DNA of 64,000 nt from Henricia sp. BOLD:AAB3569 (Eukaryota; Echinodermata; Asteroidea; Spinulosida; Echinasteridae): contig JBBELK010000574.1 in NCBI GenBank assembly GCA_037783545.1, positions 124,001-188,000 on the forward strand, in the 5' to 3' direction. The position numbers and the translations under genes were made by a program. This document shows positions 34,804 through 42,897 of this stretch, piece after piece. Within the stretch, counting starts at the first letter, position 1. Every line of letters starts with the position of its first letter. The notes under the pieces were generated by a model. That model was not told the DNA's origin, did not search any database, and saw only the letters and a program-made list of their open reading frames with translations.

Positions 34804-37370
34804 GTGCGCAATATAGAGAGTTTGGAGCATGCAAAATTTGAAGTTCGTCGGAAAATGTTTCGACCTCCAAATTTGCCGACGTTTGGACCACACTTTGACC
34901 AAATTGCCGAGCCAAACTGGGGTGCGTCAACGACAGTCCGAAGGACTGAGCATGCGCACGACTCAGGACTACACCAAAGAGGTGTGTACAGACAGCCACG
35001 GTTTGCGTGAGCAGTCAGGAAGCCCCAACCCAGTTTTCCCTAAACTTTGAAATTTCTCTGCCATTTCCCGGCGAAAGTCTGTCAATTTGTTAGGACAAGT
35101 GCGCAATATAGAGAGTTTGGAGCATGCAAAATGTGAAGTTCGTCGGAACATTTTTCGACCTACAAATTTGCCGACGTTTGGACCACACTTTGACCAAATT
35201 GCCGAGCCAAACTGGGGTGCGTCAACGACAGTCCGAAGGACTGAGCATGCGCACGACTCAGGAGTACACCAAAGAGGTGTGTACAGACAGCCACGGTTTG
35301 CGTGAGCAGTCAGGAAGCCCCAACCCAGTTTTCCCTAAACTTTGAAATTTCTCTGCCATTTCCCGGCGAAAGTCTGTCAATTTGTTAGGACAAGTGCGCA
35401 ATATAGAGAGTTTGGAGCATGCAAAATTTGAAATTCGTCGGAACATTTTTCTACCTCCAAATTTGCCGACGTTTGGACCACACTTTGACCAAATTGCCGA
35501 GCCAAACTGGGGTGCGTCAACGACAGTCCGAAGGACTGAGCATGCGCACGACTCAGGAGTACACCAAAGAGGTGTGTACAGACAGCCACGGTTTGCGTGA
35601 GCAGTCAGGAAGCCCCAACCCAGTTTTCCCTAAACTTTGAAATTTCTCTGCCATTTCCCGGCGAAAGTATGTCAATTTTTTAGGACAAGTGCGCAATATA
35701 GAGAGTTTGGAGCATGCAAAATTTGAAGTTCGTCGGAAAATGTTTCGACCTCCAAATTTTCCGACGTTTGGACCACACTTTGACCAAATTGCCGAGCCAA
35801 ACTGGGGTGCGTCAACGACAGTCCGAAGGACTGAGCATGCGCACGACTCAGGACTACACCAAAGAGGTGTGTACAGACAGCCACGGTTTGCGTGAGCAGT
35901 CAGGAAGCCCCAACCCAGTTTTCCCTAAACTTTGAAATTTCTCTGCCATTTCCCGGCGAAAGTCTGTCAATTTTTTAAGACAAGTGCGCAATATAGAGAG
36001 TTTGGAGCATGCAAAAATTGAAATTCGTCGGAACATTTTTCTACCGCCAAATTTGCCGACGTTTGGACCACACTTTGACCAAATTGCCGAGCCAAACTGG
36101 GGTGCGTCAACGACAGTCCGAAGGACTGAGCATGCGCACGACTCAGGACTACACCAAAGAGGTGTGTACAGACAGCCACGGTTTGCGTGAGCAGTCAGGA
36201 AGCCCCAACCCAGTTTTCCCTAAACTTTGAAATTTCTCTGCCATTTCCCGGCGAAAGTCTGTCAATTTGTTAGGACAAGTGCGCAATATAGAGAGTTTGG
36301 AGCATGCAAAATGTGAAGTTCGTCGGAACATTTTTCGACCTACAAATTTGCCGACGTTTGGACCACACTTTGACCAAATTGCCGAGCCAAACTGGGGTGC
36401 GTCAACGACAGTCCGAAGGACTGAGCATGCGCACGACTCAGGAGTACACCAAAGAGGTGTGTACAGACAGCCACGGTTTGCGTGAGCAGTCAGGAAGCCC
36501 CAACCCAGTTTTCCCTAAACTTTGAAATTTCTCTGCCATTTCCCGGCGAAAGTCTGTCAATTTGTTAGGACAAGTGCGCAATATAGAGAGTTTGGAGCAT
36601 GCAAAATTTGAAATTCGTCGGAACATTTTTCTACCTCCAAATTTGCCGACGTTTGGACCACACTTTGACCAAATTGCCGAGCCAAACTGGGGTGCGTCAA
36701 CGACAGTCCGAAGGACTGAGCATGCGCACGACTCAGGAGTACACCAAAGAGGTGTGTACAGACAGCCACGGTTTGCGTGAGCAGTCAGGAAGCCCCAACC
36801 CAGTTTTCCCTAAACTTTGAAATTTCTCTGCCATTTCCCGGCGAAAGTATGTCAATTTTTTAGGACAAGTGCGCAATATAGAGAGTTTGGAGCATGCAAA
36901 ATTTGAAGTTCGTCGGAAAATGTTTCGACCTCCAAATTTTCCGACGTTTGGACCACACTTTGACCAAATTGCCGAGCCAAACTGGGGTGCGTCAACGACA
37001 GTCCGAAGGACTGAGCATGCGCACGACTCAGGACTACACCAAAGAGGTGTGTACAGACAGCCACGGTTTGCGTGAGCAGTCAGGAAGCCCCAACCCAGTT
37101 TTCCCTAAACTTTGAAATTTCTCTGCCATTTCCCGGCGAAAGTCTGTCAATTTTTTAAGACAAGTGCGCAATATAGAGAGTTTGGAGCATGCAAAAATTG
37201 AAATTCGTCGGAACATTTTTCTACCTCCAAATTTGCCGACGTTTGGACCACACTTTGACCAAATTGCCGAGCCAAACTGGGGTGCGTCAACGACAGTCCG
37301 AAGGACTGAGCATGCGCACGACTCAGGAGTACACCAAAGAGGTGTGTACAGACAGCCACGGTTTGCGTGA
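34804..37370 (+). repeat. 4-monomer (1180-bp) higher-order repeat, two copies
   Basis: Monomers at 35099, 35394, 35689 and 35984 match those at 36279, 36574, 36869 and 37164. Shared rare marks are GCAAAATGTGAAG, CCAAATTTTCCGACG and GCAAAAATTGAAATTCG. CTACCGCCAAA near 36042 is private to the first copy. Confidence 0.85.
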
Positions 37371-39446
37371 GCAGTCAGGAAGCCCCAACCCAGTTTTCCC
37401 TAAACTTTGAAATTTCTCTGCCATTTCCCGGCGAAAGTATGTCAATTTTTTAGGACAAGTGCGCAATATAGAGAGTTTGGAGCATGCACAATTTGAAGTT
37501 CGTCGGAAAATGTTTCGACCTCCAAATTTGCCGACGTTTGGACCACACTTTGACCAAATTGCCGAGCCAAACTGGGGTGCGTCAACGACAGTCCGAAGGA
37601 CTGAGCATGCGCACGACTCAGGACTACACCAAAGAGGTGTGTACAGACAGCCACGGTTTGCGTGAGCAGTCAGGAAGCCCCAACCCAGTTTTCTCTAAAC
37701 TTTGAAATTTCTCTGCCATTTCCCGGCGAAAGTCTGTAAACTTTTTAGGACAAGTGCGCAATATAGAGAGTTTGGAGCATGCAAAATTTGAAGTTCGTCG
37801 GAACATTGTTCGACCTCCAAATTTGCCGACGTTTGGACCACACTTTGACCAAATTGCCGAGCCAAACTGGGGTGCGTCAACGACAGTCCGAAGGACTGAG
37901 CATGCGCACGACTCAGGAGTACACCAAAGAGGTGTGTACAGACAGCCACGGTTTGCGTGAGCAGTCAGGAAGCCCCAACCCAGTTTTCCCTAAACTTTGA
38001 AATTTCTCTGCCATTTCCCGGCGAAAGTCTGTCAATTTGTTAGGACAAGTGCGCAATATAGAGAGTTTGGAGCATGCGAAATTTGAAGTTCGTCGGAACA
38101 TTTTTCGACCTACAAATTTGCCGACGTTTGGACCACACTTTGACCAAATTGCCGAGCCAAACTGGGGTGCGTCAACGACAGTCCGTAGGACTGAGCATGC
38201 GCACGACTCAGGAGTACACCAAAGAGGTGTGTACAGACAGCCACGGTTTGCGTGAGCAGTCAGGAAGCCCCAACCCAGTTTTCCCTAAACTTTGAAATTT
38301 CTCTGCCATTTCCCGGCGAAAGTATGTCAATTTTTTAGGACAAGTGCGCAATATAGAGAGTTTGGAGCATGCAAAATTTGAAGTTCGTCGGAAAATTTTT
38401 CGACCTCCAAATTTGCCGACGTTTGGACCACACTTTGACCAAATTGCCGAGCCAAACTGGGGTGCGTCAACGACAGTCCGAAGGACTGAGCATGCGCACG
38501 ACTCAGGACTACACCAAAGAGGTGTGTACAGACAGCCACGGTTTGCGTGAGCAGTCAGGAAGCCCCAACCCAGTTTTCCCTAAACTTTGAAATTTCTCTG
38601 CCATTTCCCGGCGAAAGTCTGTTAATTTTTTTAGGACAAGTGCGCAATATAGAGAGTTTGGAGCATGAAAAATTTGAAATTCGTCGGAACATTTTTCTAC
38701 CTCCAAATTTGCCGACGTTTGGACCACACTTTGACCAAATTGCCGAGCCAAACTGGGGTGCGTCAACGACAGTCCGAAGGACTGAGCATGCGCACGACTC
38801 AGGAGTACACCAAAGAGGTGTGTACAGACAGCCACGGTTTGCGTGAGCAGTCAGGAAGCCCCAACCCAGTTTTCCCTAAACTTTGAAATTTCTCTGCCAT
38901 TTCCCGGCGAAAGTATGTCAATTTTTTAGGACAAGTGCGCAATATAGAGAGTTTGGAGCATGCAAAATTTGAAGTTCGTCGGAAAATGTTTCGACCTCCA
39001 AATTTGCCGACGTTTGGACCACACTTTGACCAAATTGCCGAGCCAAACTGGGGTGCGTCAACGACAGTCCGAAGGACTGAGCATGCGCACGACTCAGGAC
39101 TACACCAAAGAGGTGTGTACAGACAGCCACGGTTTGCGTGAGCAGTCAGGAAGCCCCAACCCAGTTTTCCCTAAACTTTGAAATTTCTCTGCCATTTCCC
39201 GGCGAAAGTCTGTCAATTTTTTAAGACAAGTGCGCAATATAGAGAGTTTGGAGCATGCACAATTTGAAATTCGTCGGAACATTTTTCTACCTCCAAATTT
39301 GCCGACGTTTGGACCACACTTTGACCAAATTGCCGAGCCAAACTGGGGTGCGTCAACGACAGTCCGAAGGACTGAGCATGCGCACGACTCAGGAGTACAC
39401 CAAAGAGGTGTGTACAGACAGCCACGGTTTGCGTGAGCAGTCAGGA

Positions 39447-39741
39447 TATGGGCGGCCAACAGGGCAAAAAAAGACAACGCGGCAGGCAAAAAAAGACAAC
39501 GCGGCAGGCCAAAAGGACAACGCGGCAGGCCCAAAGGACAACGCGGCAGGCCGAAAGGACAACGCGGCAGGCCGAAAGAACAACGCGGCAGGCCGAAAGA
39601 ACAACGCGGCAGGCCGAAAGAACAACGCGGCAGGCCGAAAGAACAACGCGGCAGGCCGAAAGAACAACGCGGCAGGCCAAAAGAACAACGCGGCAGGCCG
39701 AAAGGACAACGCGGCAAGCCAAAAAGACACACCTTGCGCAC
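39447..39741 (+). repeat. Left terminal inverted repeat built of about twelve 21-bp units
   Basis: After the terminal bases the sequence is a tandem array of a 21-bp unit with invariant core GACAACGCGGCAGGCC or AACAACGCGGCAGGCC and a variable A-rich spacer. Because 21 is seven codons, several frames stay open and give long heptad-repeat peptides (for example TTRQAER) on both strands. These are consequences of the repeat length, not evidence of a gene. The array ends in AAAAAGACACACCTTGCGC, echoed in inverted form at the inner end of the right array. Confidence 0.88.
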
Positions 39742-39833
39742 GCCGGACTATACAACGTGAAATGAAATGGACGGGAAGCCATCAACAGACAACGCCGAAC
39801 GAACTAAAGACAACGCCGTACAAACAAAGAACA
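39742..39833 (+). other. Left-arm sequence without a counterpart on the right
   Basis: Ninety bases between the 21-bp array and the inner inverted repeat. They hold scattered, decayed echoes of the repeat core (CAGACAACGCCG, AAGACAACGCCG), suggesting degenerate outlying units. Nothing else is recognisable. Confidence 0.5.
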
Positions 39834-39902
39834 GAGGGCGCTGTTTACAGTGCTGTTCCTAGACTGGTTCTTGCTCCACATATTCCACGACTGAATATGA
39901 GG
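39834..39902 (+). repeat. Second-layer inverted repeat, left arm
   Basis: It begins AGGGCGCTGTTTACAG and continues through TAGACTGGTTC and CCACATATTCCAC. It is the reverse complement of about 42451-42527, with several mismatches and a gap of about 10 bases (CTGGCAGG is missing here). With the terminal arrays it extends the inverted ends of the element to roughly 450 bp each. Confidence 0.7.
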
Positions 39903-40098
39903 ACCGGCTACTGTGGTGTTTAAAATAGCACTTTAAAGTTGATTGCCCGTGTTTGAAAGGATTTTAAAAATTAATTAACACAAGCGAACGAATTTAGAAA
40001 GCTTACGTGTCTCTGTAACGAAAAATATCAAAAACTTAAATTTCCTACGTCGGGAATTGGAGATACAAGCCTTTTTCTTGAAACGTGCTTCACATGTT

Positions 40099-40166
40099 GT
40101 ACATGTGCGCGTACGCTCATATGTACATAGTATGTGTACAATGTACACATGTACGCGCACATGTAC
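40099..40166. repeat. Extended palindrome with TACATGTGCGCG-type arms
   Basis: GTACATGTGCGCGTAC at 40099-40114 is the perfect reverse complement of 40151-40166. Inside it, ATGTGTACA at 40132-40140 and TGTACACAT at 40142-40150 form a second stem with a one-base loop. The alternating purine-pyrimidine bases also favour Z-DNA or cruciform extrusion in principle. Confidence 0.8.
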
Positions 40167-40168
40167 AT

Positions 40169-40372
40169 TTACGTCATAACCCTGTCGATTAAATGACCTG
40201 CCAGCCATTTAATCATTTCTTGTTTTTAATCGACTGGCATTAATCCTTGACGGATTTTTACGTTCTTGGTACCAAATGAAAGCTGATAACTTTTTCTATT
40301 CTATAAAAATACCTATTTAACTTTTAAAAAAAATTGTACGCCCAAATCGGCCCAACTTTAAGCATTACGTCA
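40169..40372. promoter_or_regulatory. Two TTACGTCA (CRE/bZIP-like) motifs
   Basis: TTACGTCA occurs at 40169-40176 and 40365-40372, the first just beside the palindrome. Eight-base matches are common by chance in an A/T-rich kilobase, and no gene lies downstream for them to serve. Listed as a motif observation only. Confidence 0.12.
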
Positions 40373-40683
40373 TGCATTTATTTGGCATGAGTGTACAACA
40401 ATTTGTCTGCATCACCCAGTGAGCTCCATATTGTACATGTAGTTTTAATCTGCTGTTGCAATCCCGTAACTATAGCCATTCATACGGTTACCGTAACTAT
40501 AGCCACTGATAGCCACTGCGTAGTTTTAAATCCGTGGCATCACCATACATACACACGCAGCGGCACGCGTACGTGCACGCGACGTCAATTCAAATTCTCG
40601 AAACAATGACGAATTGTACCCGACGATTAATGGTAACGTCCGGACGACCAGACGTGCATTCGGGTAACTTCGGGAACCTTCGG

Positions 40684-40713
40684 AAAATGGCGGAAAATGT
40701 TTTAAAATGGCGG
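40684..40713 (+). promoter_or_regulatory. Paired AAAATGGCGG (YY1-like) motifs
   Basis: AAAATGGCGG occurs twice, at 40684-40693 and 40704-40713, exactly 20 bp apart, followed by further GGCGG runs. This matches the YY1 core AANATGGCGG. YY1-type sites are found in promoters of some mobile elements, but no transcription unit is evident here. Confidence 0.25.
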
Positions 40714-40786
40714 AATTGGCGGCTGCCGGACCATAAATTCAGTCTTGTCAAAAATATTTTGGTCCGGGTACCAGACTACGCTGCTC

Positions 40787-40886
40787 CTGGCAGGCTAGTC
40801 TGGTTCTCGTTCCCTACGTAGTCCCCAGACGTCTTTCAGACGTCGTCGAACTCATGCCTTGATGCAGCACAGTCTGGTTCCCTAAT
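40787..40886 (+). repeat. Nested 100-bp inverted repeat, left arm
   Basis: Starts CTGGCAGGCTAGTCTGG and ends AGTCTGGTTCCCTAAT. Its reverse complement lies at 42050-42149 with 93 of 100 bases identical by hand alignment and no gaps. Within the arm, GACGTC-TTTCA-GACGTC forms a small hairpin. The phrase AGTCTGGTTC occurs at both ends of the arm, so each arm is bounded by a short direct repeat. Confidence 0.88.
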
Positions 40887-41380
40887 ATGAAGATTAGGGC
40901 GTGTTTGTTTCATGCATAGAGTTATGTTTTTTAAAATATATAACTGTATGGTTTCACAATCCGAATCCAGATCCCGAGTTGTTTTACCACGCAGAAACAA
41001 ACGAAATGCACCCAACGAGGATCTCAAGAAAAGTCACGTCACCGTTTCGCACATGTGAAGCAAATGACCACTGCGGACTGGACTGGGTTGCAGCCTGTAA
41101 ACCCTCGGCCTCGATGTCTTGTACACTATACTCACAATAACTTAGGGATATTGTTCTGTTGTCAATTATACATTTGTTTGTTCTTTTCAAATGACTGGTT
41201 TTACCTATTCATGTGACAAGGTACAAACGATCTCTGTTAAGGTTTTGCATGAGAAGATTTTTTTTATCAATTTTTTTTCAGTTGGGTTTCATCTTTTTTT
41301 ACATTTTATTAGAAGTGTTTCATGAACTAAGCAGCACACAATTCGGTGTTAGTGGAAAACTTATGCACCTATCAGTTGTT
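40887..41380. other. Interior of nested element, no recognisable gene
   Basis: Short frames of 60-80 codons only, on both strands, with no motif I recognise. The stretch 41250-41320 is T-rich on the + strand. Confidence 0.5.
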
Positions 41381-41385
41381 TACCC

Positions 41386-41590
41386 CCACCCGGGCTACCC
41401 CACCTAAGAGGTGGGGATTGTCATTTTTTGCGTGACAAAATTCCCACCCCTGGGGAAAATTTAGGTGACAAATCCCCACCCTCAGGTGCAAAACATGCGC
41501 GATTTGCTATTTATGCACAGAAATTTGTATTTAAATGGGTAAAAGTCCCTACCCTGGGGCACGAAAAACGCGACCAAACCCCCACCTAAT
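41386..41590 (+). repeat. Degenerate C-rich repeat tract with 8-bp hairpin
   Basis: The phrase CCCCACC or CCCTACC, usually followed by CTGGGG or a relative, recurs about six times (near 41386, 41398, 41441, 41475, 41549 and 41578). CCCCACCT-AAG-AGGTGGGG at 41398-41416 is a perfect hairpin. The spacing is irregular, so this looks like a decayed minisatellite or part of an unidentified repeat. Confidence 0.5.
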
Positions 41591-41596
41591 GCGGCA

Positions 41597-41663
41597 GGGG
41601 GGTGGGGGGGGGGGGGGGGGGGGGGGGTGTAGGAGAGGGCGGGCGGGCGCGCGCGCGCGCGCG
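41597..41663 (+). repeat. Poly-G tract (24 consecutive G) followed by alternating GC
   Basis: Six G at 41597-41602, one T, then 24 G at 41604-41627. After a short spacer, GGGCGGGC is followed by a (GC)n run at 41647-41663. The G run has quadruplex potential and the GC run Z-DNA potential. Homopolymers of this length are also where read length and consensus errors concentrate, so the exact number of G is unreliable. Confidence 0.9.
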
Positions 41664-41764
41664 GGGGAGTGAAACATTTGACAGGTGCATTATTAACAAG
41701 GGTTCCATTTGAAATATTCATCCGTTGTATATATGGAAGTCACGGGAACAGAGACTAATAATCA

Positions 41765-42007
41765 TTGGCTGGAAGTTTGTGTCCGGACCTATATGCTGTT
41801 GAACTGCCGTACGCTGTTCAATTCCGCGACACTGTCCATAACGGTAAAAATGTAGATCCTGAAACCATTAGCACGCGCGTGTCTCTTATATGTGACAATT
41901 GTTTGTACCGAGTCAAACCTGGGCTAGGGTATACAAAAAATGGGTACACATTTTGTGAAGGTCACCGTTCATATAGTTGGGCCAAGGATACGGATGAAGT
42001 CCAGTAA
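41765..42007 (+). CDS. Possible 80-codon remnant frame with C-x2-C-x17-C-x2-H spacing, function unknown
   Basis: An open frame with no ATG start: its first codon is TTG and an in-frame TAA lies at 41759-41761. It encodes a peptide with Cys43, Cys46, Cys64 and His67 in C-x2-C-x17-C-x2-H spacing, which could bind zinc, preceded by the phrase VSLICDNC. It ends in TAA 42 bp before the inverted arm at 42050. I do not recognise the protein. It could be a captured host exon, a decayed transposase fragment or chance; codon evidence is too short to decide. Confidence 0.15.
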   Translation: MAGSLCPDLYAVELPYAVQFRDTVHNGKNVDPETISTRVSLICDNCLYRVKPGLGYTKNGYTFCEGHRSYSWAKDTDEVQ

Positions 42008-42049
42008 TTTGGCTGAGGTATTTCCCCCGATAACATTGCTAAATTTCTG

Positions 42050-42149
42050 ATTAGGGAACCAGACTGTATTGCATCAAGGCCTGGGTTCGACGATGTCTGA
42101 AAGACGTCTGGGGAATACGTAGGGAACGGGAACCAGACTAGCCTGCCAG
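42050..42149 (-). repeat. Nested 100-bp inverted repeat, right arm
   Basis: Partner of 40787-40886; the pair delimits a 1363-bp internal element (40787-42149). Seven substitutions separate the arms: the copies are old enough to differ, yet no gaps have accumulated. A related but more diverged inverted repeat begins directly at its outer edge (42146). Confidence 0.88.
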
Positions 42150-42504
42150 TAGATTGGTTCCCGATCCTATCGCTTATTGTGAAAATATAAGGATCGGTAA
42201 AGGGTGGCCATGACGGGCAGAAATCTGCCCGTGGTCACGTGGTTATTATTATTATTTTTTAGTACGTGCATATATTTTGCATTGATATTTGTAACCCGGC
42301 CGTGCGTGTCGAACATATCCAAATATAAAATAATGTACATTGCCTGAAGCAATTAAACAAAAGTGCTTCGCCAATTTTTAAATATAAAGCACACAATGCG
42401 CACGCGCAAAGACGACCAATCACCGATCAAAATGAAGCGCCCTTTACCTGTCCTTATATTCTCCTATGTGGAATATGTGGACGGGAACCAGTCTATCCTG
42501 CCAG
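42146..42504. mobile_element. MITE-like 359-bp unit with about 65-bp inverted ends
   Basis: The end at 42146-42207 runs through TAGATTGGTTCCCG, AAAATATAAGGA and GGTAAAGGG. The other end, 42437-42504 in reverse complement, runs through ATAGACTGGTTCCCGT, GAATATAAGGA and GGTAAAGGG. Identity is roughly three quarters. A 7-bp hairpin CGGGCAG-AAAT-CTGCCCG lies at 42214-42231. The outer ends share the CTGGCAGG...CTGGTTCCCG motif with the 100-bp arms at 40787 and 42149, so it is a diverged relative of that family. Confidence 0.6.
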
Positions 42505-42527
42505 AAGCAGCGCTGTAAACAGCGCCC
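42451..42527 (-). repeat. Second-layer inverted repeat, right arm
   Basis: This is the partner of 39834-39902. In reverse complement it reads GGGCGCTGTTTACAGCG, then CTGGCAGGATAGACTGG, then CCACATATTCCACATAG. The sequence TGTAAACAGCG occurs twice here (about 42513 and 42531), a small tandem duplication absent from the left arm. Confidence 0.7.
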
Positions 42528-42540
42528 TCCTGTAAACAGC

Positions 42541-42655
42541 GTTGTCTATTTTTGCCCTGTTGGCAGCCCGCGGCCAACGGGGCAAAAATAGACAACGCGG
42601 CAAGCCAAAAGACAACGCGGCAAGCCAAAAAGACAACGCGGCAAGCAAGGTGTGT
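42541..42655. repeat. Internal head-to-head pair of foldback ends with hairpin
   Basis: The sequence CTATTTTTGCCCTGTTGGC (a right-end type terminus) is followed after a few bases by GGCCAACGGGGCAAAAATAG (a left-end type terminus), making an imperfect hairpin at about 42547-42590. Three 21-bp-type units with AAGCC ends then follow in left-end orientation and abut the right terminal array at 42658. The stretch 42569-42897 could itself be a short foldback element with almost no loop, placed next to the end of another. Confidence 0.65.
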
Positions 42656-42897
42656 ACGTCTTTTTGGCTTGCCGCGTTGTCTTTTTGGCCTGCCGCGTTG
42701 TCCTTTTGGCCTACCGCGTTGTTCTTTCGGCCTGCCGCGTTGTTCTTTCGGCCTGCCGCGTTGTTCTTTCGGCCTGCCGTGTTGTCCTTTCGGCCTGCCG
42801 CGTTGTCCTTTGGGCCTGCCGCGTTGTCCTTTTGGCCTGCCGCGTTGTCTTTTTTTGCCTGCCGCGTTGTCTTTTTTTGCCCTGTTGGCCGCCCATA
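42656..42897 (-). repeat. Right terminal inverted repeat built of about ten 21-bp units
   Basis: This is the reverse complement of the left terminal array, with units of the form GGCCTGCCGCGTTGTCCTTT and the terminus GTTGGCCGCCCATA. Unit variants near the outer edge mirror those of the left end in order (two A/T-rich spacers, then GG, then AA types). The two ends therefore descend from one array. The unit count differs by about two. Confidence 0.88.

Larger units (their letters stand above)
1..39446 (+). repeat. Satellite array, left block: about 129 tandem copies of a 295-bp monomer
   Basis: The same 295-bp sequence repeats head to tail; in the phase starting CTGGGGTGCG the first monomers are 1-295, 296-590 and 591-885. 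Almost all monomers are exactly 295 bp and differ at only a few bases. Differences cluster in two short windows: the stretch after GGCGAAAGT, with forms such as GTCTGTCAAT, GTATGTCAAT, GTCTGTAAAT and GTCTGTCCAT, and the stretch around TTCGTCGGAACATTTTTCGA. A further C/G site in GGACTACACC versus GGAGTACACC splits monomers into two classes. Forward and reverse open frames of 60-112 codons occur in nearly every monomer but shift register because 295 is not a multiple of three. I see no gene here. Chromosomal location (centromeric, subtelomeric or other) cannot be read from the sequence. Confidence 0.98.
39903..40786. other. Non-satellite interior, left part, without a gene
   Basis: A/T-rich sequence with no supportable coding frame; the longest frames (77, 72 and 95 codons) have no recognisable features. 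It contains a strong palindrome at 40099-40166, a short inverted repeat GATTAAATG...CATTTAATC at 40187-40214, and two copies of CCGTAACTATAGCCA near 40465 and 40490. Two TTACGTCA motifs and two AAAATGGCGG motifs are listed separately. Confidence 0.6.
39447..42897. mobile_element. 3.45-kb foldback-type transposable element inserted in a satellite monomer
   Basis: The insert begins TATGGGCGGCCAACAGGGC and ends with the exact reverse complement of its first bases. Both ends continue inward as inverted arrays of a 21-bp repeat. The interrupted monomer reads GCAGTCAGGA to the left and AGGAAGCCCC to the right, so the satellite resumes in register and orientation. Candidate target duplications are AGGA, or 6 bp TCAGGA/TTAGGA with one mismatch. 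Long inverted ends made of short tandem repeats are the hallmark of foldback elements. No transposase frame is seen, so it would be non-autonomous, or a composite of several nested elements. Confidence 0.82.

Noticed and set aside
1-39446. CRISPR array
   Set aside because: The unit is 295 bp with no alternation of short repeats and unique spacers, no cas genes, and clear eukaryotic elements.
39447-39450. TA target-site duplication, as for Tc1/mariner elements
   Set aside because: TA flanks TGGGCGG at both ends, but the intact monomer reads CAGGAAGCC with no TA at the site. TA is better taken as part of the terminal inverted repeat.
39100-39923. Frames of 213 codons (minus) and 222 codons (plus) across the left end of the foldback element
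   Set aside because: The 21-bp unit is seven codons with no stops in several frames, so long heptad-repeat peptides arise on both strands at once. They run from satellite into the element end and have no independent support.
40534-41140. Frames of 95, 79, 68 and 63 codons in the foldback interior
   Set aside because: They overlap on opposite strands, have no motif, and are within chance length for this base composition.
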